Below are positions 1 through 7,609 of a stretch of 13,064 nucleotides of DNA, piece by piece; positions within the stretch are counted from its first letter, which is position 1, and each line of letters opens with the position of its first letter. The stretch covers positions 1 through 13,064 of the forward strand of contig JAEYSE010000004.1 in assembly GCA_023435025.1 (NCBI GenBank), written 5' to 3'. Origin of the DNA: Bacillota bacterium (lineage in GTDB: Bacteria > Bacillota > Clostridia > Christensenellales > CAG-138). Under the pieces are notes generated by a model that saw only the letters and a list, made by a program, of their open reading frames with translations, was not told the origin of the DNA and did not search any database. The position numbers were made by a program, and so were the translations under genes.

Positions 1-498
1 GCCGTAGCCATCCGGTACGGTAAGAATTGGCGTGGCGGATACTATTCTTGCATGCGCCAGCTCTTCTTTTAACCGGTCCCTCTGGGCTAAAAAATCAACT
101 ACCCGGGGCGATTCGTCGCGCACTGTCGTAACTCCTGCCCTGAGCCAGGTTTCAAGATTTTCCTCATTGTATGCATCGTGCACATGGGCGTTGATGAACC
201 CCGGCATGACTGTAGCGCCGCTAAGGTCTATCACTTTGGCTCCCTTGGGTATGGCAATGGAATCACTGGCTCCAATTGCCATAATGATGCCTTCTTCAAA
301 TACAACGACAGCGTTATCAACAGGCGCTGCGCCCGTGCCGTCTATCACCCGGCAGTTGGTCAGGTAGACAGCGCTGCTTCCGGCGCTTACGTCATTTATG
401 CTGCTTGCATCACTACCACCTTTTGCGTCTTGAATGGAGCAACCCGCGCACAGAAGCAGGACAAGGATAGAAGCCAACAGAGCATTCAGTCGTGACAT
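1..498 (-). CDS. Lipoprotein amidohydrolase, N-terminal part (cut by window edge)
   Basis: The gene reads from ATG at 498 to the window edge with no stop, giving the first 166 residues. The start is fixed by an AGGAGG site (507-512) 8 nt upstream. Residues 1-19 form a lipoprotein signal peptide with a few polar residues, a Leu-rich core and a lipobox LCAGC, so Cys19 should be lipidated and the enzyme held outside the membrane. A Ser/Gly-rich linker follows. The fold then starts with a beta-rich segment (AVYLTNCRVIDGTG, EEGIIMAIG) typical of the amidohydrolase superfamily, then VMPGFINAHVHDA, whose HxH pair is the usual first metal-ligand motif, then WLRAGVTTVRD. The family hydrolyses amide or C-N bonds using bound metal (imidazolonepropionase and Xaa-Pro dipeptidase-like branches). 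The substrate cannot be inferred because the rest of the active site lies outside the window. It is divergent from the DUF2935 gene and has no visible link to the arabinose genes. Confidence 0.9.
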   Translation of the reverse strand, partial: MSRLNALLASILVLLLCAGCSIQDAKGGSDASSINDVSAGSSAVYLTNCRVIDGTGAAPVDNAVVVFEEGIIMAIGASDSIAIPKGAKVIDLSGATVMPGFINAHVHDAYNEENLETWLRAGVTTVRDESPRVVDFLAQRDRLKEELAHARIVSATPILTVPDGYG

Positions 499-523
499 AT
501 TTCATTCCTCCTGTTTGGGAAAA

Positions 524-541
524 TATGCTTTAAATAGCATA
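524..541. repeat. 18-bp inverted repeat abutting the amidohydrolase -10 box
   Basis: TATGCT (524-529) and AGCATA (536-541) are perfect inverted arms around a 6-nt AT-rich centre. The repeat touches the -10 box and spans the predicted transcription start, where a repressor would bind. Because it straddles the start, it would not form a complete RNA hairpin. An operator is the more natural reading, but no regulator is known here. Confidence 0.35.
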
Positions 542-571
542 ATTATATATGATGCAAGCAATGAAACACAA
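542..571 (-). promoter_or_regulatory. Putative sigma-A promoter of the amidohydrolase gene
   Basis: On the minus strand there is a -35 TTGTGT (566-571), an 18-nt spacer and a perfect -10 TATAAT (542-547). This puts the transcription start near 535, about 37 nt before the ATG at 498. The -35 is imperfect, but the position fits the gene well. Confidence 0.55.
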
Positions 572-689
572 TAGATTACCCGTACCCCACGTCTTCGTAT
601 TCCACAAATTTACTATCAAGTAACCATCGGGTGCTAAATCTAAAGTTTCTGAATAAATTTGAAACAATCAATTGAAAGGGGCTGAGGAC

Positions 690-1613
690 GTGCTCACACC
701 GAACGAATATGTCACAATGTCCATTGACCTTAATCTGTTTTTCCTCCGAATTATGAAGGAACATTCCCTGTTTTTAATGCTTGGTTTTACCCCCAGAGAC
801 AAGAACATGGCTGACGAAGCAAACGAATTTCGGATGATTTTTGAGAGGCTTCTTACTGAAGCAACCGACCTGGCCGATGGGAATGCAAGCGCGCAGGCAA
901 TTCAATCCCAGCAGTTCGTTACACCATATACAATACCCCCAGAAAATCTTACGAATTTCTATACCGGCGTTCCTACGAACACCCGTCTCACCCGCGAGGA
1001 ATCACAGCTTATGGCAAACGACGGGTCTGCGCCATCGGCAGGCATGCGGGAAGCGGTAGATACGCTCAACCGCAGGGCATACCGTGCGACTGCGGCCTTG
1101 GCGGATTTCAAAGACAGGCTGCTTATGAATGTACGCGCATGCAAAATGTTCACACTGAACTATCCGCTTCTCATTGAACATATTCTCAGAGAGGCAAGAC
1201 TTTTCATGAATATGCTGGCGGCTCTGGTCAATGGCATGAATATCATGCGCCCGGAGGATTTAATCAACCAGGAAGCGTTCTGGAACCGCCAGATGGCCGA
1301 ACATGCCAAATTTATTGCGGGGCTACTTGACCCCACAGAAGAACAGCTCATCGATACGGCAAGAATGTTTGGCACGGAGTTTGACCAACTAACGGCAGAG
1401 TCCAGGCGTGCCACCCAGCAGGCACAGGATATTGGGCCGGTAACAAATGAAAGTATCGCGGCGACAAAGCGCTTAAGAGAGTTCAAGACGGCAGGGACAG
1501 AAGGTCTGTTGAACTGCAAGATTCAGTCGATCATTGTTCCTTTGCTTGCCGATCATGTGTTGCGGGAAGCCAACCATTATCTCTGTGTGATGGGCGTATG
1601 TAATCTCTCATAG
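690..1613 (+). CDS. DUF2935 family protein (ferritin-like helical)
   Basis: Protein of 307 residues, counted from GTG at 690. A longer reading from TTG at 672 exists. GTG is preferred because AGGGG (677-681) lies 8 nt upstream of it and the protein then begins MLTPNEYV, as I recall for family members. The chain is all helical and made of two similar halves. Each half has an Glu-His pair in its first helix (E24/H25, E204/H205), a Glu in a second helix (E46, E230) and a closing helix with H..RE (H164/E168, H289/E293). This spacing suggests a duplicated four-helix bundle that could bind metal. DUF2935 proteins occur in Bacilli and Clostridia and have no established function. The gene stands alone between a divergent gene and its own terminator. 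Confidence 0.85.
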   Translation: MLTPNEYVTMSIDLNLFFLRIMKEHSLFLMLGFTPRDKNMADEANEFRMIFERLLTEATDLADGNASAQAIQSQQFVTPYTIPPENLTNFYTGVPTNTRLTREESQLMANDGSAPSAGMREAVDTLNRRAYRATAALADFKDRLLMNVRACKMFTLNYPLLIEHILREARLFMNMLAALVNGMNIMRPEDLINQEAFWNRQMAEHAKFIAGLLDPTEEQLIDTARMFGTEFDQLTAESRRATQQAQDIGPVTNESIAATKRLREFKTAGTEGLLNCKIQSIIVPLLADHVLREANHYLCVMGVCNLS

Positions 1614-1641
1614 TCTTTTGCGTCTTAAAATAAAATCCATT

Positions 1642-1666
1642 AAAAAGCCGCCGTGCGGCTTTTTTC
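1642..1666 (+). terminator. Intrinsic terminator after the DUF2935 gene
   Basis: GCCGC (1647-1651), loop CGT and GCGGC (1655-1659) form a GC stem extended by A5/T5 pairs and followed by a T run. It lies about 30 nt after the stop at 1613. Confidence 0.9.
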
Positions 1667-1697
1667 GCTTTTTGGGGCGATTATATAACAGACCAAT

Positions 1698-1725
1698 AAA
1701 AAAACCACCCGTATGGGTGGTTTTT
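1698..1725 (-). terminator. Intrinsic terminator of tRNA-Leu, probably bidirectional
   Basis: ACCACCC (1704-1710), loop GTAT and GGGTGGT (1715-1721) form a 7-bp stem. On the minus strand it is followed by a T7 run, 4 nt past the tRNA CCA end. A T5 run on the plus side means it could also back up the DUF2935 terminator. No clear terminator is seen between araA and this site, so it may also end readthrough from the arabinose operon. Confidence 0.88.
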
Positions 1726-1729
1726 CTAT

Positions 1730-1815
1730 TGGTGCCGAAGGTGGGACTCGAACCCACACGGTATCGCTACCAACGGATTTTGAGTCCGTCACGTCTGCCA
1801 TTCCATCACTTCGGC
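1730..1815 (-). tRNA. tRNA-Leu (anticodon CAA)
   Basis: The 86-nt gene folds fully. The acceptor stem is GCCGAAG/CTTCGGC with discriminator A and an encoded CCA (1730-1732). The anticodon stem is ACGGA/TCCGT with loop CTCAAAA, giving anticodon CAA, which reads UUG. The long class II variable arm has stem GGTA/TACC, and the T-arm is GTGGG-TTCGAGT-CCCAC. The long variable arm and the anticodon both fit leucine. It lies downstream of araA on the same strand but has its own promoter. Confidence 0.97.
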
Positions 1816-1829
1816 GGGTCACAAATGCT

Positions 1830-1858
1830 ATTTTACTATAACGGGAATTTGAATGCAA
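1830..1858 (-). promoter_or_regulatory. Promoter of tRNA-Leu
   Basis: On the minus strand there is a -35 TTGCAT (1853-1858), a 17-nt spacer and a -10 TAAAAT (1830-1835). Transcription would begin 7 to 8 nt before the mature 5' end at 1815. Each box differs from consensus at one or two positions, and spacing and position are ideal. Confidence 0.7.
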
Positions 1859-1967
1859 TGCCTCTGTTGAGAAAACTTGCTTTTTCAAAACGCGGCGGCA
1901 CACAATCCCTGATCTAAGGCAAAATACAGAAATATTAATAACATCTTGCTTGCACCGAGATAGCAGC

Positions 1968-3437
1968 TTACCTCAGCTTCCACGCCATATCCGAAAGGAA
2001 CAACTGCTGCCGAAACAGCTCAGCGTTGGTATTGCTGCCGATGTGAACGTATTCAATACCCATCATATCCGCCCAGTCCTCAAGCATTTGGGGCGTCGCA
2101 TCGTAGGAGAGGACCGTATGATGCGCGCCGCCGGCCAAAATCCATAGCTTCGTGCTGGTACGAATGTCCGGCAGGGCTCTCCACATCACCCGTGCCACAG
2201 GCAGGTTGGGCATATCAATGACCGGCTTGAACGCCTCGATATCCTGCACGATCAGCCGTAGCCTACCGCCAATATCGATCAGCGAGGTCACGGTACCCGC
2301 ACCGGCTTTGCCCTCGAACACAAGCCGCGCGGGATCCCCCTTTCCTCCAATGCCCAGCGGGTGCACTTCGATGCGCGGCCTTTCGGCCGAAAGCGACGGG
2401 CAGACCTCCAGCATATGAGCGCCAAGCGAATATTCGGCATTCTTTGCGAGGTTGTAGGTATAATCCTCCATGAAAGCGCTGCCTCCGCCCATGCCCTCGC
2501 ACATTTTTTTAATGATACGGGTCATTGCGGATACTTTCCAGTCGCCCTCCCCGCCATAACCATACCCCTTCTCCATGATACGCTGCGTGGCAAGTCCGGG
2601 AAGCTGCTCCATGCCGTAAAGATCTTCAAAAGTATTGGAGAATGCTTTTGCGCCTTCCCGGTCAAGAATACGCAGAATGGCGATTTCCATTCTGGCCTGG
2701 TAGCATACAGCGGCAAGGTTATCCGTATGAAAATCATACCGGGCCCGGTATTCCTCCATAAGCGCGTCAATTTCCGAACCGGCAACGGTGTTGATCTCCC
2801 TTACCAGCTGCCCCACCGCCCATGTGTTGACCTGCCAGCCGAGCTTGAGCTGCGCCTCGACCTTATCCCCCTCGGTAACGGCGACCTGCCGCATGTTGTC
2901 GCCGAAGCGGACTACCTTGAGCTGCCTGCTTTCGTGAACTCCGACGGCGCTGCGCATCCACTTCCCAAGCTCCTCGAGCGGGGCTTCATCCTGCCAGTAG
3001 CCCATGATGACCTTGCGCGGCATGCGCATGCGCGTCTCAATGAACCCGTGCTCGCGGTCGCCATGGGCCGCCTGGTTCAGGTTCATGAAGTCCATGTCAA
3101 TCTCATCATTCGGTATGTTGCGGTTGTATTGCGTTGCAAAGTGGCACAAAGGCTTTTGCAGAAGAGATAGACCGTTGATCCACATCTTGCTTGGTGAAAA
3201 AGTATGGCACCATGTTACGATGCCAAGGCAAGAGCCGTCGAAATTTGCTTGCTTGATAACGGAAGTGACCTCTTCAGGCGATTTTACCGTTGCCTTGTAA
3301 AGAAGCGTGCAGGGAGCTTGAATTTGATTTGTGACCCATTCCGCCATCTCCCCTGCGCGCTGTGCAACTGTTTGGAGCACTTCCGGCCCGTATAAATGCT
3401 GTGAACCCACCACAAACCAAAATTGATACTGCTTCAT
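1968..3437 (-). CDS. araA: L-arabinose isomerase
   Basis: Cytoplasmic enzyme that converts L-arabinose to L-ribulose, the first intracellular step of arabinose use. The 489 residues start at ATG 3437, with GGGGGAG 5 nt upstream. An in-frame upstream ATG at 3485 would add 16 unusual residues without a good site. The N-terminus QFWFVVGSQHLYG is the family signature. The metal and catalytic residues are present: Glu297 in GGEGDW, Glu324 in FMEDYTY, His341 in GAHMLEVCPS and the His439-His440 pair in GGAHHT. These correspond to Glu306, Glu333, His350 and His450 of the E. coli enzyme. Length is slightly below the E. coli protein (500). It is the last gene of the minus-strand operon, 141 nt after the YesL-family gene. 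Neither ribulokinase (araB) nor epimerase (araD) follows. Confidence 0.97.
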   Translation of the reverse strand: MKQYQFWFVVGSQHLYGPEVLQTVAQRAGEMAEWVTNQIQAPCTLLYKATVKSPEEVTSVIKQANFDGSCLGIVTWCHTFSPSKMWINGLSLLQKPLCHFATQYNRNIPNDEIDMDFMNLNQAAHGDREHGFIETRMRMPRKVIMGYWQDEAPLEELGKWMRSAVGVHESRQLKVVRFGDNMRQVAVTEGDKVEAQLKLGWQVNTWAVGQLVREINTVAGSEIDALMEEYRARYDFHTDNLAAVCYQARMEIAILRILDREGAKAFSNTFEDLYGMEQLPGLATQRIMEKGYGYGGEGDWKVSAMTRIIKKMCEGMGGGSAFMEDYTYNLAKNAEYSLGAHMLEVCPSLSAERPRIEVHPLGIGGKGDPARLVFEGKAGAGTVTSLIDIGGRLRLIVQDIEAFKPVIDMPNLPVARVMWRALPDIRTSTKLWILAGGAHHTVLSYDATPQMLEDWADMMGIEYVHIGSNTNAELFRQQLFLSDMAWKLR

Positions 3438-3578
3438 CTCGTCTCCCCCGTTCAAACAACAAATCGAATGCTTTTTTATACGCAACCACCCCGACCAAGG
3501 TTGATGCGGCCAATGATCAGGACGGTTTACTTCCTACCGGTTCCACCCCAGGAGGATGGCTTCACATTGGTTCAATAC

Positions 3579-4280
3579 CTATGACTTTGCTCGGTTCGAA
3601 GCTTCAAATGGGGCGATAATGCGTTCCTGTACCGCAGAATTTACGATAAAACACAAGGAGAACTGGGCTGCGGAAGGAAGAAAAAACAATGCCGGTGCCA
3701 GGGATATCGGAAACAACAAAAGCGTGAAGGCGCTGCTTGCAGCCAAAATACCAAGAATGACGAGATTTCGCTTTCCTTCAAGCCCCGCTAACGCCCGGGC
3801 ATTTTTCAGGATATCCGCGCTCTTAAGTGGGAGCATGGCGGTTAATACAAACGTCCAACTGCCCAGCAGCGCCGAGATAATCAGAGCGCAAATGCCAAGT
3901 GACAGAAACAATACGCCATAAATACTTTGCCCATTTGAAATGCCGAGGCTAAGGAGGTAATAACTCGCCGCAAACCCTGTCCCAAACAGAAAACCGAAGG
4001 AAACGCTTTTTAGAAGGCTGCTGCGAAACTCCCCCCAGAAGTCGTCCCATAAAAAGCAATTTCCATCCCGGATGAGCCGGATACAGACGCGGTTCACGCC
4101 GCAAAGAGCCGCGGGTAACGTAATAACCGGGATAGAGAATGCTACAAGCAGCAGGCTCAATTTCACAAACTTCCAAAAGTGCGTTTTCAGCACATAGAAA
4201 TACTGCCCGATACCGCTTTGGGGCGGCGGGAGCGCATCCTCCTTTGGCGGAGCATGACGTTTGCCAGATAACCAGCTCAT
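3579..4280 (-). CDS. YesL-family (DUF624) membrane protein
   Basis: Membrane protein of 233 residues if started at ATG 4280. GTG at 4289 would add three residues. ATG is favoured by the GGGTGGGG run just before it, though the spacing is short. A charged, Pro-rich N-terminus leads to about five hydrophobic segments, including KLSLLLVAFSIPVITLPAALCGV, SVSFGFLFGTGFAASYYLL, VLFLSLGICALIISALLG, LVILGILAASSAFTLLLF and SLAPALFFL. The layout and the N-terminal helix with conserved Pro and aromatic residues match YesL/DUF624. Proteins of this family are commonly encoded beside sugar ABC transporters in Firmicutes, but their biochemical role is not established. It follows the second permease by 24 nt and precedes araA, so it shares the operon. 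A role in transporter function is inference only. Confidence 0.85.
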   Translation of the reverse strand: MSWLSGKRHAPPKEDALPPPQSGIGQYFYVLKTHFWKFVKLSLLLVAFSIPVITLPAALCGVNRVCIRLIRDGNCFLWDDFWGEFRSSLLKSVSFGFLFGTGFAASYYLLSLGISNGQSIYGVLFLSLGICALIISALLGSWTFVLTAMLPLKSADILKNARALAGLEGKRNLVILGILAASSAFTLLLFPISLAPALFFLPSAAQFSLCFIVNSAVQERIIAPFEASNRAKS

Positions 4281-4304
4281 ATTCCCCACCCTGCTTGCCG
4301 CGCC

Positions 4305-5165
4305 TTAGTTTTTCATACCCGTCATGACGATGCCCTCTACAAAGTACTTCTGCCCGACCAGATAAAAGAAGATGCCGGGCAGGAAGGACATGCAGGTGGC
4401 GCACATAATGGCCGACCAGTCGGATTTCAGCGAACCTTTGAACTGGGAAAGCCCGATCGCGATCGTGAAATTTTCCGAGGTGTTGATATAAATCGTCTGC
4501 TGCAACAAATCATTCCAGATTGTGATAAACAGCAGCAACGCCACGACAATCATTGCGGGCTTGATGGCGGGTACTATAATGCTTGTCAAAATACGGAAGT
4601 GACTTGCGCCGTCAATGGTCGCGGCTTCGCCAAGCTCACGTGGAATTGTGCGCACGAACTGGCGGATGAGGAAAATGTTGAATGCGCCGCCTCCGCAAAA
4701 ATACGGCAGGACGAGCGGCCAATAAGTATCGCTCAAACCCAACCCCTGGCTCCACATGATATAAAGGGGGATGAGCGTAACCATGGTGGGCAGCAGCATG
4801 GAACCCACACATAGAGAGAATATGAATTTTTTGCCCCTGAAGCGCAGCCAGGCAAATGCGTATCCTGCCATGGTAGCCGTTACCGTTCCGCCTATAACGG
4901 ATGGAACGATGATCGTCATCGTGTTTTTCAGGTACGTCCAAAACGGGAAGTAATCGAGCGTCCTAATATAATTGGAAAACAGCCAATGGCTCGGGAAAAA
5001 CGACGGCGGCCAATGGAATAGTTCCGCATTGTTCATAAGGGACGAGCGGAAAATCCACCAGATTGGCAACATCACGAGGGCGGAAAGCACGATTATGGCA
5101 AGCAGGGAAAGTCCGTCTCCGATTTTTTCCTGCCGCTTTCGGCTTTTGATTGAGCGAGTCCTCAT
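4305..5165 (-). CDS. Sugar ABC transporter permease, MalG/AraQ-type
   Basis: Inner-membrane permease of 286 residues, one half of the import channel. After a basic N-terminal tail (residues 1-15) the first membrane span is at about 19-40, and further spans follow to about residue 275. The EAA loop that docks on the ATPase is at about 180-201 (EAATIDGASHF...IIVPAIKP), with the conserved Gly of the DGAS motif. The short C-terminus EGIVMTGMKN is typical of the MalG branch. The start codon overlaps the stop of the other permease in an ATGA (5162-5165). Its site GGAGGTGAT lies inside the upstream gene, so translation is probably coupled. Substrate assignment to arabino-oligosaccharides comes from the flanking arabinofuranosidase and isomerase genes. 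Confidence 0.94.
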   Translation of the reverse strand: MRTRSIKSRKRQEKIGDGLSLLAIIVLSALVMLPIWWIFRSSLMNNAELFHWPPSFFPSHWLFSNYIRTLDYFPFWTYLKNTMTIIVPSVIGGTVTATMAGYAFAWLRFRGKKFIFSLCVGSMLLPTMVTLIPLYIMWSQGLGLSDTYWPLVLPYFCGGGAFNIFLIRQFVRTIPRELGEAATIDGASHFRILTSIIVPAIKPAMIVVALLLFITIWNDLLQQTIYINTSENFTIAIGLSQFKGSLKSDWSAIMCATCMSFLPGIFFYLVGQKYFVEGIVMTGMKN

Positions 5166-6076
5166 GCATCATCACCTCCCTCATAATGGATCCAGCTTTT
5201 GCTTGTGGCGAACAGGATAAGAGTAAACAGGCCGATTATGAGGAAGAAGATAAATGAAATCGAGCAGGCATAGCTGAGCTTTCCGCTGCGGAATGCGTAC
5301 AGATACATCAGGTACGACATAAAACAGGACGAATTTCCGGGCCCGCCGTTGGTCAATGCCAGCGCGGGCGTCACAACCTGCATGTTGGTGATAAGGCTCA
5401 TAAGCAAATTATAAAAGATAATAGGCGACATGCTGGGAATCGTCACATGCCAGAAACGCTTCCAACTGTTTGCTCCATCGATTTCGGCGGCCTCGTGGTA
5501 TACACGCGGAACGTTCTGAAGGCCCGCAAGGAAAATAACGATCAGGTTGCCGCTCAGCCAGACGGCGATTGCGGCCAGCGAGGGCAGAACCTCCTTTGAC
5601 CCGCCAGTGAACATTACCTTGCTGATTCCGAATTGGCTGAGAATATAGTTGAACAGGCCGAAATTGGTTTCGTACAGCCAGCTCCAGCCCAAGTACACAG
5701 CCATGGCGGGCAGTACATATGGCAAATAGAACACCGCGCGGAAAAAGCCGCGGGCGGGAATTTTCCGGTTAAGTAAAAGGGCAATCGCAAGCGACCATAC
5801 CATGCCGCCGATAACCGCGAGAACAGCGTAAAGCACAGTCGCACGGATGGAGTCAATAAAATATGGATCCTTTGTAAACAAACGAATGTAGTTGGCCAAG
5901 CCGACCCAATCAGGCGTACCTACACCTTCCCATTTGAACAGGCTCAGCCCGAAAACGGCACAGAGCGGAACATACGTAATAAATACAAGGCCAATGAACG
6001 AAGGAATCAGCAGGATATAAGCGGTCCTGCGTTCCAATTTTATAGCTTTGTTCTTGGTTGAAGGCCGATTTTGCAA
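5162..6076 (-). CDS. Sugar ABC transporter permease, MalF/AraP-type
   Basis: Inner-membrane partner of the MalG-type permease. The reading frame is open back to a TTG at 6139, which has no ribosome binding site. The preferred start is TTG at 6076, with GAGGTG (6083-6088) 6 nt upstream, giving 304 residues in the usual range for the family. Membrane spans begin at about residue 20 (AYILLIPSFIGLVFITYVP). The EAA loop is at about 195-218 (HEAAEIDGANSWKRFWHVTIPSMSP). NGGPG followed by a span-rich C-terminus is a common MalF-type feature. The gene lies 78 nt after the binding protein and overlaps the next permease by 4 nt. No ATPase gene is present in the operon, as is usual for Firmicute oligosaccharide importers that use a shared MsmX-like ATPase. 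The start is the least certain point. Confidence 0.92.
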   Translation of the reverse strand: MQNRPSTKNKAIKLERRTAYILLIPSFIGLVFITYVPLCAVFGLSLFKWEGVGTPDWVGLANYIRLFTKDPYFIDSIRATVLYAVLAVIGGMVWSLAIALLLNRKIPARGFFRAVFYLPYVLPAMAVYLGWSWLYETNFGLFNYILSQFGISKVMFTGGSKEVLPSLAAIAVWLSGNLIVIFLAGLQNVPRVYHEAAEIDGANSWKRFWHVTIPSMSPIIFYNLLMSLITNMQVVTPALALTNGGPGNSSCFMSYLMYLYAFRSGKLSYACSISFIFFLIIGLFTLILFATSKSWIHYEGGDDA

Positions 6077-6154
6077 AGCGAACACCTCGAATCCGTTAGA
6101 ATCGGGCGCGTCCGTCGCCGAAGCAGCGGACGTGCCCAATGCGAGTGTAAGGGA

Positions 6155-7549
6155 TCAGTTGCCGTGGAAGATATCGTTCAGAGCTGCGTATGCGTCAGTG
6201 ATGGCCTTCTCGGCGGTCTCTTCGCCTGTCCAGACGGGACCGAGAGCGGAACGGAGATAAGCATTAAACTCATTGGTGTGCGGTACATAGTACCAGCAGG
6301 TGGATTGCGCCTTTTCGAGCGCATAGTCAACGACTGCGGCCTTATAAGAATCGTAGTCCGGGAAATTGGGGTTGTCAACCCACTTATGCGTCAGCGCCTC
6401 GTCGGTATAGTACTTTTCAAGCATGGGCATCCAGATGCCGGTGGCGATCAGGCTATCCCAGCTGTTCTCTTCCTGCATATACCACCGGATGAACTCCATC
6501 GCTTCGGCAGGATGTATGCTCTGGCTGAATACGACCTGCGGCCCGGCGGTGCAGATGGTAACCTCGTTCTTCATGTAGGGCAGGCGCGCTACGCCATAGT
6601 TGAGGCCTTCCTCGTCCCTGGCTGTTGCAAGGCAGGTGCCCACGTTCCATGTGCCGCCGGTCGCCATAGCAACATTGCCCGCCACGATGGAACGCACAAT
6701 GCCGTTGTCCTCAAGGCCCGCGTTGTAGGGCATGACGTGGTCTACCAAGTACAGATCGGCAACCTTCTGAAGGGATTCGATCACAGCGGGATCGTTGATT
6801 GTGCAGGTCTTCCCGTCCTCGCTGTACCAGCGCCCACCATTGGACAACGCCCAAACTTCAAGCTGCCAGGTCCAGTTATCAACAACGCATCCGTACTGCA
6901 CGATGTTGTTCGCGTCAAAGTTTGGCGAAGCGGCATTGTTTCCGTTGGCGTCTAGGGTAAGCAGCTTCGCAGTCTCCCTGAATTCATCCCAGGACATGGG
7001 CTTGGAGGCGGAAGGATACGCAATACCCGCTTTGTCGAACATGTCTTTGTTGTAATAGAGCAGAAGGATTTCGTTCGCGGCTGAGAATGCTACGGGTTTC
7101 CCTTCGCTCTTGAAGGTAATGCTGTCCATCGGCGCGGATTCGGCACCCGCATACATGCCCGATATATCCGCAAGCAGGCCCTTTTGCGCAAAGTCAAGCA
7201 CACCGTTCTCGTTCATGATACCGCAGTCGGGCAATTCATTGGCGGTCGCCATGGTGTTGAGCTTGGTGGTGTACTCTTCGTTCGGGATCGACATAACGGT
7301 AACCTCAATGCGATCCTGCGAAGCGTTGAAGCGGTCTACAACGGCCTGAACCGATGCTGCTTCATCCGGCAGGCCCCAATAGGAATAGGTGATCTGAACC
7401 TTTTCGGCAGGCGCGGCAGCCGGCGGCTTAGCGGCGTCCGGCGCCTCGGTTTTCGTTTCAGATCCGGCAGCAGGCTTTTCATTCGCGGCGCACGCCGCTA
7501 GTCCGAAAACCATTAAGGCGCAGAGCAGTAGTGCGAGCAGTTTCTTCAT
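6155..7549 (-). CDS. Sugar-binding lipoprotein of ABC transporter (family 1 solute-binding)
   Basis: Membrane-anchored extracellular receptor that should deliver an oligosaccharide to the two permeases. It has 464 residues from ATG 7549, preceded by an AGGAAGGA site. The signal peptide has two Lys residues, a Leu/Ala core and lipobox LAAC, so Cys20 is the lipidation site. A low-complexity Ala/Pro/Glu/Thr linker runs to about residue 50. The mature fold then opens with ITYSYWGLPDEAASVQAVVDRFNAS and continues with IPNEEYTTKLNTMATANELPDCGIM, as in family 1 solute-binding proteins. Several Trp residues in the middle (WTWQLEVWALSNGGRWY, GGTWNVG) are of the kind that stack on sugars. It is the second gene of the operon, 60 nt after the GH127 gene. 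An arabino-oligosaccharide ligand is inferred from context, not from the sequence. Confidence 0.93.
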   Translation of the reverse strand: MKKLLALLLCALMVFGLAACAANEKPAAGSETKTEAPDAAKPPAAAPAEKVQITYSYWGLPDEAASVQAVVDRFNASQDRIEVTVMSIPNEEYTTKLNTMATANELPDCGIMNENGVLDFAQKGLLADISGMYAGAESAPMDSITFKSEGKPVAFSAANEILLLYYNKDMFDKAGIAYPSASKPMSWDEFRETAKLLTLDANGNNAASPNFDANNIVQYGCVVDNWTWQLEVWALSNGGRWYSEDGKTCTINDPAVIESLQKVADLYLVDHVMPYNAGLEDNGIVRSIVAGNVAMATGGTWNVGTCLATARDEEGLNYGVARLPYMKNEVTICTAGPQVVFSQSIHPAEAMEFIRWYMQEENSWDSLIATGIWMPMLEKYYTDEALTHKWVDNPNFPDYDSYKAAVVDYALEKAQSTCWYYVPHTNEFNAYLRSALGPVWTGEETAEKAITDAYAALNDIFHGN

Positions 7550-7609
7550 TTTACTTTCCTTCCTTTAATGATTTTATTTTATACAGCAACTTCCTGCTGC
7601 TGGTATAAT

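Noticed and set aside
1618..1917. 99-residue plus-strand ORF containing VGLEPTRYRYQRILSPSR
   Set aside because: It is the antisense of the tRNA-Leu gene and two terminators; this peptide is a well-known false translation of tRNA genes.
2361..3170. 269-residue plus-strand ORF opposite araA
   Set aside because: It is a shadow of the coding frame; AraA is conserved through its catalytic residues on the minus strand.
6071..6955. 294-residue plus-strand ORF opposite the binding protein
   Set aside because: It lies fully antisense to a clear lipoprotein gene, has no recognisable domain, and has a composition typical of a reverse-frame shadow.
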